Shown: positions 25,305 through 32,554 of the stretch, piece after piece
How the letters are laid out: each line of letters opens with the position of its first letter
How positions within the stretch are numbered: position 1 is the first letter of the stretch
Assembly (NCBI GenBank): GCA_041664945.1
Contig: JBAYJY010000024.1
Span: 1-37,834 of the forward strand
DNA: 37,834 nt
Direction: 5' to 3'
Origin: JBAYJY01 sp041664945
GTDB taxonomy: Bacteria; UBP15; UBA6099
Translations under genes and position numbers: made by a program
The notes under the pieces: generated by a model
Told to the model about the DNA's origin: nothing
Database searches by the model: none
What the model saw: only the letters and a program-made list of their open reading frames with translations

Positions 25305-26822
25305 TTAGAAAACTTTCTTCATGAATTTCTGGACCTTGTTCCCCGCGTCCCGGATGGGGTCGGAAACAGTGTCTGTGGCGAGCTTGCCGGATTTAACGCT
25401 GACATCCGGCTTGTCGAACGTGCCTCGTATGCGGATTGGGAATCTGTAGCCTACGCCGCCGTCCGGCAGCACTGAAGTGACTATTTTTTTGAATATGCCT
25501 CTGCGGACCCTTCTTTTTGACACTTCACATTTGCCTGAGAGATCGAGTGTCCGGTCGAGGCCGATATTGCCGTCGAGTTGCAGCAGCAATTCTTCGCTGT
25601 CGAGCCTGCCTTTTGATATTTGGACGACGCCGTTCGACGCCTTAAGCGACGCCTGCATCGTCCGGAACGGCGTTGGCGGGTCTCCCGCGTCTCCGACGCC
25701 TATGATTTCTCCATTGCGTATCGCGACGTCGCCTTCGCCGGAAATGGTTTTCAAATTGTTTGAATCGCCTTTTACGGCCAGGTCGGCGTCGAGCGCGCCG
25801 GAGAGTTGCGGTTGGGCGACAGTCAGCCCTATGAGCGCGTCGATCGGGAAGCGATCAGCTTTCGCCTTGATATCGAACTTCCATGGTTCGGCTGGCGCGA
25901 CTGCTCCGCCGGCTCTAAGGCGGCCGCCGTTTTCGGAGCGGACATCGAAGTCGCGGATCTCTATGCGTCCGTCCGCGCCGGGCGAGAAATTTATGCTGAG
26001 CCGCCGAATTTTTTGAGCGCCGAGCGTTCCGTTTTCGATAGTCAGTTCGCCCTGTGGCTGTTCCTTGCCTCGAGGTCCTGAAATGCGGCAGTCGAAAACG
26101 CCCTCTCCGCCGATATGCAGTTCAGGCAGCGCCCGGGTGTCGGAGAGGCTGCGCCTGAGAGCGAGCATATCTTTTATTACGAGCGGTTTCACGCGGATGC
26201 GCAGGTCCACCGGAGCTCCGGGAGTGTCGTTCCATTTGCCTCGCAGGTTGACGACGGTTTGGCCTTTCTGGACGCGAATGTTTCGGATGTTAATGGCGCC
26301 GCTGTCGCCTGTTTCTATGTCCGCGGATATGATGTTGAATTTTTCGCGCGGCGGGTTTTTGCCGAGTTTATAGTCGCTCCATTCCATCTGCATAGCGTAG
26401 AGTTTGATTCGTGGAATCGTGGCGTCAGAGTTTTTCTGCTTTTGCATTTTATCCATTATCTGGATGATGTTGACGCGGCCTGAGGAGTCGCGGGTGACGC
26501 GTGCCTTCGCTTGTTCGATAACAATCGCCGTGAACGGGTTTTTCGGATGTATGATCGAGCCAAGGCCGAATGTCAGACGCAGAGAATGGATGTAAAGAAA
26601 CTCGTCGCCGGATGTGTCGTAGAGCCTCAGATCCTGAAGTTCGACGCCGCGCATCATGCCGGCTGAAATGTTGCCGAGTTTGTATTTGCAGGGAAGGGCC
26701 TTCTTCATCTCGTCGCCAACGTATTTCTTTGCCATCTTGTTGACCGGCCCGATGCTGAGCAGAACACCCGCGCCGCCGCTGACGACCGCCAAGGCTATTA
26801 AGACCACAAGGAATTTTTTCAA
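25305..26822 (-). CDS. AsmA/TamB-like envelope protein
   Basis: A 505-residue protein with an N-terminal membrane anchor (about 4-24, FLVVLIALAVVSGGAGVLLSI) and a long periplasmic part. The anchor is followed by the AsmA-type signature GNISAGMMRGVELQDLRLYD (about 50-69). The C-terminal half shows repeated beta-strand units such as GALDADLAVKGDSNNLKTISGEGDVAIRNGEI and LLLQLDGNIGLDRTLDLSG, typical of AsmA_2. Relatives help shuttle phospholipids between the inner and outer membranes, so its presence supports a diderm cell. Length is short relative to E. coli AsmA (617) and TamB. The ribosome site GGAGGAG precedes the ATG. The gene is upstream of the amidohydrolase in a likely two-gene operon. 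Confidence 0.82.
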   Translation of the reverse strand: MKKFLVVLIALAVVSGGAGVLLSIGPVNKMAKKYVGDEMKKALPCKYKLGNISAGMMRGVELQDLRLYDTSGDEFLYIHSLRLTFGLGSIIHPKNPFTAIVIEQAKARVTRDSSGRVNIIQIMDKMQKQKNSDATIPRIKLYAMQMEWSDYKLGKNPPREKFNIISADIETGDSGAINIRNIRVQKGQTVVNLRGKWNDTPGAPVDLRIRVKPLVIKDMLALRRSLSDTRALPELHIGGEGVFDCRISGPRGKEQPQGELTIENGTLGAQKIRRLSINFSPGADGRIEIRDFDVRSENGGRLRAGGAVAPAEPWKFDIKAKADRFPIDALIGLTVAQPQLSGALDADLAVKGDSNNLKTISGEGDVAIRNGEIIGVGDAGDPPTPFRTMQASLKASNGVVQISKGRLDSEELLLQLDGNIGLDRTLDLSGKCEVSKRRVRRGIFKKIVTSVLPDGGVGYRFPIRIRGTFDKPDVSVKSGKLATDTVSDPIRDAGNKVQKFMKKVF

Positions 26823-26902
26823 ACTAAGTCTCCTCCGTTAGACGAAAATCAAACATCGCCGCCAAAACGGCGCAAGTCGATTCGTTCATTCACAAGACAT
26901 AT

Positions 26903-26911
26903 TTTATAGCA
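26903..26911 (-). promoter_or_regulatory. Possible extended -10 promoter for the AsmA-like gene
   Basis: On the minus strand TGC-TATAAA reads from 26911 to 26903, about 80 bp upstream of the AsmA-like start in an AT-rich patch. No good -35 is visible, so it is a weak candidate. Confidence 0.3.
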
Positions 26912-27084
26912 CAAATTAAGAATTAAACTATTTAAGATCCAAGAGTTTACGGCGGCGCTTGTTCTATATCCCGAAAAGATAACGCAAAATTTTGAAGCGT
27001 AGTGACATTCTAAGCTCACGAAGGGTTAAAATATAATCCAGAACACAAATGTGTCTGACCATAATATGGCTAAAAGGAATCAGA

Positions 27085-30000
27085 ATGATTACAAAAAACA
27101 TAATATCGAAATATTACATTATCGCGGCATTGGCTCTTTTGACGGCAACGGCGGCAAGGGCGGAGGGCGGGTTCCGGATAAAAGACCTCCGTTCGGTGAA
27201 GAACGGCGCGGATTATATTGTCGTGACGCCGAAACAGTTCATGGAAGATTTGAAACCGTTGCTCGAAAAGCGGGCTGCGGACGGGCTGCGCGTGGCTGCG
27301 GTCACTCCGGAGCAAATTTATAAGGATTTCGACCGTTGGCCGGCCGGGCCGAAAGCGATACGCGAGTTCGTGAGATATGCGTATTTCAACTGGAAGCAGC
27401 CGGGGCCTCGATTTCTGTTGTTGAACGGCGACATAAATGTTTACGAAAAATACGATCCGGCGGGCGTTATGGTCCCGACTTTTATGGTTAAAATGACGGG
27501 CGGCGACGGAGCGTCCGACAATCCGTATGGAGACGTAAATGGGGACGAGATTCCTGAAATAGCGGTTGGTCGGTTTCCGACAGATAACGCGGAGCAGTTG
27601 AAGGCGATGGTGTCGAAGGTTATCGCTTATGAAACGACGGCGCCGCCGGGTCCGTGGCGGAGGCGAATCACCGGTTTCGCGAGCACGGGCGATTTCGGGC
27701 TTTTCGATTCGACGCTCGAAGAAATCACGCGCCGCATAATGAAGAACAACTTCGATCCCGCGTTCGACATGAGCATGACATACGGCGGTTCCTATCTGCC
27801 GTACTTCATGCTGCCGGACGAATTCGGAAAAAAAGTCATCGAGCGGTTCAACGAGGGAGCGCTGATAATGACGTATATCGGGCACGGCGGAGTGACAGGC
27901 CTTTCAAACGTTTGCTGGAAGGACAAATGCAGCGATATCATGGAGACCGAGGACATAACGAAAATAGACTCCGGCGGAAAGAACTCGTTTTTCTTCAGCA
28001 CCTGCTGCCTGACAGGTAAGTTCAACATTACGACTGAATGCATAGCGGAAGAGATGATGAAGCTGCCGCTCGGGCCGGTTGGCGTTTTCGCCGCGAGCAA
28101 GGACTCAAGCCCGTACTCGAACGCGCTTCTTTCGAAGGATTACCTGTATTTTCTGGTAAAGAACCGGCCGGTGACGATCGGAGAAGGTTTGCTGAATGTC
28201 AAACGAGGCCTGATCAAACGGTTCGACGAGGACCGAAAGTCTCTGGATAAACAATACAAGCTGGTCGAAAGCAGGGAGTCGATTGTAAGGGACGGATACG
28301 ATCACGTTTATATGTACAACTATTTTGGAGATCCTGCGACCCGGATCGCTTATCCGGAGCAGAATATAACCATTGCCGCGCCGGCGAAGGCGAAAGCGGG
28401 CGATACAATTGAAGTATCTGTTCAGGCGAAGGAAAAGAAAGCCGGCAAACTGCTTGTCACGCTGGAATGTTTCCCGACGGAAGTCATTCACGAGGTTGTG
28501 AGCATCGACGGCCTTACGGGCGAAAAGCTCGCGGCCGCGGTGAAAAAGAATTACGCAGCCGCGAACGACAAAACGGCGGCGCGCGTCGAAACTATGCTCG
28601 GAGCCGATGGAGCGGCTGGCGTTAAGATCAAAATCCCTGAAACTCTCTCCAAGGGCGCGTACTTCGTCAAGGCGTATGCGTGGGAAGGTGCGCCGGATTC
28701 AATGGGAATCGTCGCGATGGAAATCGAGAACGATAAGCTGCGGCAAATCGAAGAAAAGAAAGAGACGAAATCGCGCAACTCTTCCGATGAGAAGGCGTCC
28801 GCAGTCGATGCGTTGATTGAAGCCATTGATACGATGAAAGAGCCGGATACGGGCAAGTATGAAAAAGCGGAAGCGCTGAGAAGGAAAAATGAAAAGCAGC
28901 CCGTTGAAATTTTCGATTCCTGGGAAGAACGCATGAATAATCAGAAAGAGAAATTTGCGACGGCTCTGAAACTGAACCCGAACGATGCGGAAGCGCTCGT
29001 CGGAATGGCGGATGTATATGAATGGGAGAATCAGCCGGATATGGCGCTTGAGACTATAGAAAAAGCCAAAGCTGAGAAACCGGACCCGAAAATTCTCGTG
29101 CCCGCCGCGAGAATCTATATGAAGCTTAATCGATATGAAGACGCGGAAAGAATCGCGAGGGCCGCCGTCGAAGCGGATAACGGCAATGCCGGCGCCTGCC
29201 AAATACTATCCGATTTATTAAGAACAACAGGAAGATTTGAAGAAGCGATAAAGGTTCTTGAAGATTGCAAAACGTCAGGCAGGGAAGCGTATATGATCCA
29301 TATTGCGCTTGCTAATATTTTCGATCAACTTGGCAGGAATGATAAAAAGGAAGAAGCGTATTTTGCCGCTATGAAATTCGATTCATCAGACCTTTTTGTA
29401 AAATATGATTTATTTTATCTCTATCTCTGGGGAAAACGGGATAACGAAGCGGCGGAAAAGGCCGCCCGCGAGATCATTGATAAGCAAATAGGAAAAAATT
29501 GGATGTCGATGTTTAAAGAACTTGCGCAGCTTGCATTCAGGAATGACGCCGCTGGAAAGAAAGAGTATTTTAAACTCATGTGGCAGTATTATAAGTTGAA
29601 AAAAGACCCTTATCCGAAGGCGATGGCGGTTGCGAGCCTTGGCAACTTCTTCAAAAACCGGATGCGTGACGGCAAAACGGGAGATAAACTGATAGAGAAG
29701 GCGATGACGATATCGCCCAAATGCGCCGGGTGCCTGACGTTCAACAGCATGCCGCGAAACAATTCGGATGCCGGACTATGCGAGCGCGCCTTGAAAATTG
29801 ATCCGGACTTCGTTGATGGGAATGCGTGCCTTGGCTTCTCAAGCGTTCAGAAATTAAAGTATGAAGAGGCGGCGAAATACTATGAGAAAGCGCGAACAGC
29901 GGATCCTAAGCGTCAGATTTTCAACGAAGAGATTATCTCATTAATCAAAACCGGAAACAAAGAGAAGGCGCTTCAAATCATGAACGAGCCCGGCCTGCTT

Positions 30001-30492
30001 CCGATGTATGATAGCGGCAACAGGGAAGAAAATGTGATATTAACGCTTATGAGAGCCTATGAGGCCGCGAAGGATTACGACGGGGCGCGCGACGAATATG
30101 AGCTATACGTTAAGAAATTCCCATACGGCGTGATGGGACATCACATTATGGCGAATATTTATTACAATCAGGATAAATGCGAGCTCGCGGCGAAACTTGA
30201 GAAGAAAGCGATTGCTAATGATTCTTATTGCGGAGATTGCCTTATCAATCTCGGCAACTACAGTCTGAGAATCAAACAATACAAGGACGCGGAGAACGCT
30301 TACAAGTCGGCGAATAAGATAACGCCGCGTAACGGCTCGGTCTTGGCGATGCTTGGAAAGACGTATCTTGAGGCTGGAGATAAAGACGAAGCGCGCAAGA
30401 TGTTCAAAGAAGCTCTGGACTTAGACAAATGGAATTCTGTTGCATATGAAGGAATTCAGAAACTGATAGACCCCGGGATTTATATGGATTGA
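27085..30492 (+). CDS. Secreted C25 (gingipain-like) cysteine peptidase with TPR array
   Basis: A 1135-residue exported protein. I chose the ATG at 27085 (AAAGGA seven bases upstream, directly before the signal peptide about 8-26, YYIIAALALLTATAARAEG) over an upstream ATG at 27049. Residues about 30-430 form a C25 domain. It has LLLNGDINVYEKYDP, DNPYGDVNGDEIPEIAVGRFP (an Asp-rich calcium-like loop), the catalytic His H267 in YIGHGG and Cys C307 or C308 in FFSTCCLTGKF. A beta-sandwich domain follows (about 440-540: APAKAKAGDTIEVSVQA). From about 640 to the end there are roughly a dozen TPR units. CxxC pairs occur in CAGC and CGDC within TPR helices. No PorSS/T9SS C-terminal sorting signal is seen. 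Role: probably an extracellular or periplasmic peptidase with a protein-binding arm; the substrate is unknown. Confidence 0.85.
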   Translation: MITKNIISKYYIIAALALLTATAARAEGGFRIKDLRSVKNGADYIVVTPKQFMEDLKPLLEKRAADGLRVAAVTPEQIYKDFDRWPAGPKAIREFVRYAYFNWKQPGPRFLLLNGDINVYEKYDPAGVMVPTFMVKMTGGDGASDNPYGDVNGDEIPEIAVGRFPTDNAEQLKAMVSKVIAYETTAPPGPWRRRITGFASTGDFGLFDSTLEEITRRIMKNNFDPAFDMSMTYGGSYLPYFMLPDEFGKKVIERFNEGALIMTYIGHGGVTGLSNVCWKDKCSDIMETEDITKIDSGGKNSFFFSTCCLTGKFNITTECIAEEMMKLPLGPVGVFAASKDSSPYSNALLSKDYLYFLVKNRPVTIGEGLLNVKRGLIKRFDEDRKSLDKQYKLVESRESIVRDGYDHVYMYNYFGDPATRIAYPEQNITIAAPAKAKAGDTIEVSVQAKEKKAGKLLVTLECFPTEVIHEVVSIDGLTGEKLAAAVKKNYAAANDKTAARVETMLGADGAAGVKIKIPETLSKGAYFVKAYAWEGAPDSMGIVAMEIENDKLRQIEEKKETKSRNSSDEKASAVDALIEAIDTMKEPDTGKYEKAEALRRKNEKQPVEIFDSWEERMNNQKEKFATALKLNPNDAEALVGMADVYEWENQPDMALETIEKAKAEKPDPKILVPAARIYMKLNRYEDAERIARAAVEADNGNAGACQILSDLLRTTGRFEEAIKVLEDCKTSGREAYMIHIALANIFDQLGRNDKKEEAYFAAMKFDSSDLFVKYDLFYLYLWGKRDNEAAEKAAREIIDKQIGKNWMSMFKELAQLAFRNDAAGKKEYFKLMWQYYKLKKDPYPKAMAVASLGNFFKNRMRDGKTGDKLIEKAMTISPKCAGCLTFNSMPRNNSDAGLCERALKIDPDFVDGNACLGFSSVQKLKYEEAAKYYEKARTADPKRQIFNEEIISLIKTGNKEKALQIMNEPGLLPMYDSGNREENVILTLMRAYEAAKDYDGARDEYELYVKKFPYGVMGHHIMANIYYNQDKCELAAKLEKKAIANDSYCGDCLINLGNYSLRIKQYKDAENAYKSANKITPRNGSVLAMLGKTYLEAGDKDEARKMFKEALDLDKWNSVAYEGIQKLIDPGIYMD

Positions 30493-30508
30493 AATGGAGA
30501 CGAAGGTG

Positions 30509-30673
30509 ATGGCAGGCTCGAAGAAAAAAGTAAAACCGGCGTTCATGACGATAAGGCAGTTCTGGACGCGCAGTCCTGTTACGCGCGTGAAACAGGACGA
30601 TAAGAAAGAAGCGGCCAGGAAAGAGTGCAGGAAAAAACCGGCGGCGAAACCTAAGAACGGCGCGGATGTATAG
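30509..30673 (+). CDS. Small basic protein, 54 residues, unrecognised
   Basis: A short frame between the C25 peptidase stop and the radical SAM gene. The ATG at 30509 has GGAG nine bases upstream. An in-frame ATG at 30494 would give 59 residues but lacks a ribosome site. The product begins MAGSKKKVKPAFMTIRQFW, continues TRSPVTRVKQDDKKEAARKE, and ends in a Lys/Pro/Ala-rich tail. About one third of the residues are Lys or Arg; there is one Cys and one Trp. No signal peptide or membrane segment is present. The W-x-R-x-P-V-T-R-V-K core looks like a conserved motif rather than random sequence and recalls short uncharacterised bacterial proteins, perhaps nucleic-acid- or ribosome-associated. A peptide substrate for the adjacent radical SAM enzyme is an alternative, with no leader or core that I can recognise. 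Confidence 0.6.
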   Translation: MAGSKKKVKPAFMTIRQFWTRSPVTRVKQDDKKEAARKECRKKPAAKPKNGADV

Positions 30674-30749
30674 TAGAATAAACGATATTCCCTGCAGGAT
30701 ACACAGGGCAGGATGATTATTTCGGAGCGAATATTACAAGAAAGAGATA

Positions 30750-31808
30750 ATGGATACAAATATATCGAGAAGTAAAATCAGAAGGCCGGGATTTTTTTCC
30801 ATCTTCGATTCCAGGCGGCGTCTTATTCACGCGTTAGATCGCGGCCTCGACGAACTGGATTACCCGCCACTTTTTTTATGGGTCGAGAGCGCGAGCCGCT
30901 GCAACCTCAAGTGCCCTATGTGTCCGCAATCGGAAGGGCTGAAGAGAGCGCACGGCGAGATTACGACGGAACTTCTCGAAAAAATCGTTTCTGAAGCGAC
31001 GGGCCGCGTTCAGCTCTTCAGTCTCCATTTCGGCGGCGAGCCGCTGCTTAACAGAAAGTTGCCGGAGATCATCAAGGCGGTAACGGAAAACGGGATAATC
31101 GCCGTTCTGCACTCAAATGGCGTTCTGGCGGGAGCGGAGACGGCTCGCAAATTCATCGATGCCGGTCTCGACCAGATTGTTTTCAGTTTCGACGCTGTTC
31201 CGCGTGAAGAATATTCAAATAAACGTTCTCCGGCGGATTTCGACAAGACATACGCGGCTATCCGGGAATTTCTTGAAGAGAAAAAAAGGATCAAAAGCCG
31301 ATGGCCTATGGTGACCGTAAAGTCGCTGATTTTTTACGGACAGGCGGCCCCGGACGCGGCAGCAGCCGAATTGCGCTCGTTGTTCGCCGGTCTGCCGGTC
31401 GATAATTTTGCGGTGGAATATGCGCACAGCTTTTCCGGCTCATTCGCTGAAAAGATTGTAGGCGAGCAAAGATACCTTATGCAGCCGCGAGGAGATGTCA
31501 GCGGTTGCATTCTGCCGTGGTACGGATTTTCGATCGGATGGGACGGCTCCGCTTACGCCTGCTGCAACGATCTTAACGGCGAGTATTCTCTCGGCAATGT
31601 GAACGAATCAAGTCTTTTGGATATCTGGAACGGGCCGGCTGCCCGCCGATTGCGCAGAAACCTTGCCGACAGGAATCTGGGCGAACTGCCTCTATGCGCC
31701 CAATGCGATGCGGTTCACCGGCGCTTTTCAACGAGCGATGTTATTAAAGAAGGCGTTAAATTCTCAATTAAGCATGCCGTACGGCCCGCTATATTTTCAA
31801 AAAGATAA
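30750..31808 (+). CDS. Radical SAM protein with SPASM domain
   Basis: A 352-residue radical SAM enzyme. The AdoMet [4Fe-4S] motif is C51-x3-C55-x2-C58 in ASRCNLKCPMCPQ. The SAM-contact GGEPL lies in FSLHFGGEPLLNRKLPEI. The C-terminal SPASM-type region holds auxiliary-cluster cysteines in SGCILPWYG, AYACCND and LPLCAQCDA, with the typical GNVNESSLLDIWNGP between them. SPASM proteins modify peptides or proteins (anSME, mycofactocin, sactipeptide types), but many of this layout also have unassigned roles. It follows the small basic ORF by 76 bp on the same strand. The ribosome site (AGAAAGAG) is weak. The closest functional subgroup cannot be set from sequence alone. Confidence 0.9.
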   Translation: MDTNISRSKIRRPGFFSIFDSRRRLIHALDRGLDELDYPPLFLWVESASRCNLKCPMCPQSEGLKRAHGEITTELLEKIVSEATGRVQLFSLHFGGEPLLNRKLPEIIKAVTENGIIAVLHSNGVLAGAETARKFIDAGLDQIVFSFDAVPREEYSNKRSPADFDKTYAAIREFLEEKKRIKSRWPMVTVKSLIFYGQAAPDAAAAELRSLFAGLPVDNFAVEYAHSFSGSFAEKIVGEQRYLMQPRGDVSGCILPWYGFSIGWDGSAYACCNDLNGEYSLGNVNESSLLDIWNGPAARRLRRNLADRNLGELPLCAQCDAVHRRFSTSDVIKEGVKFSIKHAVRPAIFSKR

Positions 31809-31848
31809 TTAAAAGAGAAGTTTTTTTTTGAAACCGAGCGCTGACTGG

Positions 31849-31878
31849 TTGACATTAAGCGATATAAACTGATATTAT
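31849..31878 (+). promoter_or_regulatory. Sigma-70 promoter for the flavoprotein gene
   Basis: TTGACA (31849-31854), an 18-bp spacer and TATTAT (31873-31878) give a near-consensus promoter. The start near 31885 leaves about 25 nt including a strong AGGAGGAG ribosome site. It implies the flavoprotein can be expressed independently of the radical SAM gene. Confidence 0.65.
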
Positions 31879-31910
31879 CGGCCGGTATAAAAAGCAAGAG
31901 GAGGAGTTAT

Positions 31911-32480
31911 ATGAAAGTAACGACGATATTGGGAAGCCCGAGGAAGAAAGGAAACACGGCTAAAGCTCTTGAAGTGTTCGAGGCGGAAATGAAATCGCGC
32001 GGCCACAAAGTCAAGCGGGTGAACCTGAGCGACAAGACCGTCAAGGGCTGCACGGGTTGTTTCGTTTGCGCGAAAACGCCCGACGCGCCGGGCTGCCCGC
32101 TGAAAGATGACGCGCAAAAGATTTTCGATGCGATGATCGGCTCGGACGCTCTTGTGTATGCGACGCCGCTTTACTGTTGGTGTTTTTCCGGGCAGATGAA
32201 GATCTTGTTGGACAGGCACGTCAGTCTCGTGACCGGTTATGGAACGGCGAGTCACAAATCGTTGATAGAAGGCAGGAAGGCGGCGCTGCTCGTCACTTGC
32301 GAGGATAAAGCGGAGGGAAACGCGGACCTGATTCAAACTGTGTTCGACCGTATGAGCGGATACACAAAGGTGAATATAACAGGAAAATACATAATGCCGG
32401 ATTGCACGACGCCTGAGAAAGTCGCGGCGAAAGCGGCGAGGACCGGCAGGAAAATGGCTGTGGATTTCTGTCGAGCATAA
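31911..32480 (+). CDS. NADPH-dependent FMN reductase-like flavoprotein (flavodoxin fold)
   Basis: A 189-residue flavodoxin-fold protein of the FMN reductase / iron-sulfur flavoprotein group. The N-terminal GSPRKKGNTAKALEVFE loop (about 8-24) binds the FMN phosphate. The Cys-containing segment GCTGCFVCAKTPDAPGCPL (about 43-61) is the region that in Isf-type proteins carries cluster ligands, here C-x2-C-x2-C then C seven residues on. YATPLYCWCFSGQMK completes the flavin site. It may pass electrons between NAD(P)H or ferredoxin and an acceptor. It has its own promoter (31849-31878) and follows the radical SAM gene by 102 bp. Convergent with flagellin, with a 74-bp gap that shows no clear terminator. 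Confidence 0.86.
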   Translation: MKVTTILGSPRKKGNTAKALEVFEAEMKSRGHKVKRVNLSDKTVKGCTGCFVCAKTPDAPGCPLKDDAQKIFDAMIGSDALVYATPLYCWCFSGQMKILLDRHVSLVTGYGTASHKSLIEGRKAALLVTCEDKAEGNADLIQTVFDRMSGYTKVNITGKYIMPDCTTPEKVAAKAARTGRKMAVDFCRA

Positions 32481-32554
32481 CACGGCAGGAAAAGGCCGTA
32501 AAATCAGATTTACAAAATGCCTTTCGGGTTGCTGAAAAGAAGGCCGGCGGCAAC

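Noticed and set aside
27002..27037. GTGACA and TATAAT upstream of the C25 gene as a promoter
   Set aside because: The TATAAT at 27032-27037 is good, but the hexamers are 24 bp apart and there is no extended -10, so support is too weak.
27070..27885. 271-residue minus-strand frame opposite the C25 peptidase
   Set aside because: Antisense shadow with Arg-rich composition; the opposite frame carries a signal peptide and peptidase motifs.
31821..31829. T9 tract after the radical SAM gene as an intrinsic terminator
   Set aside because: No GC-rich stem directly precedes the tract.
31875..31882. Second GCCGATAA (minus strand) as a FliA promoter
   Set aside because: No TAAAG-like -35 lies 11 bp upstream, and no minus-strand gene starts downstream of it.
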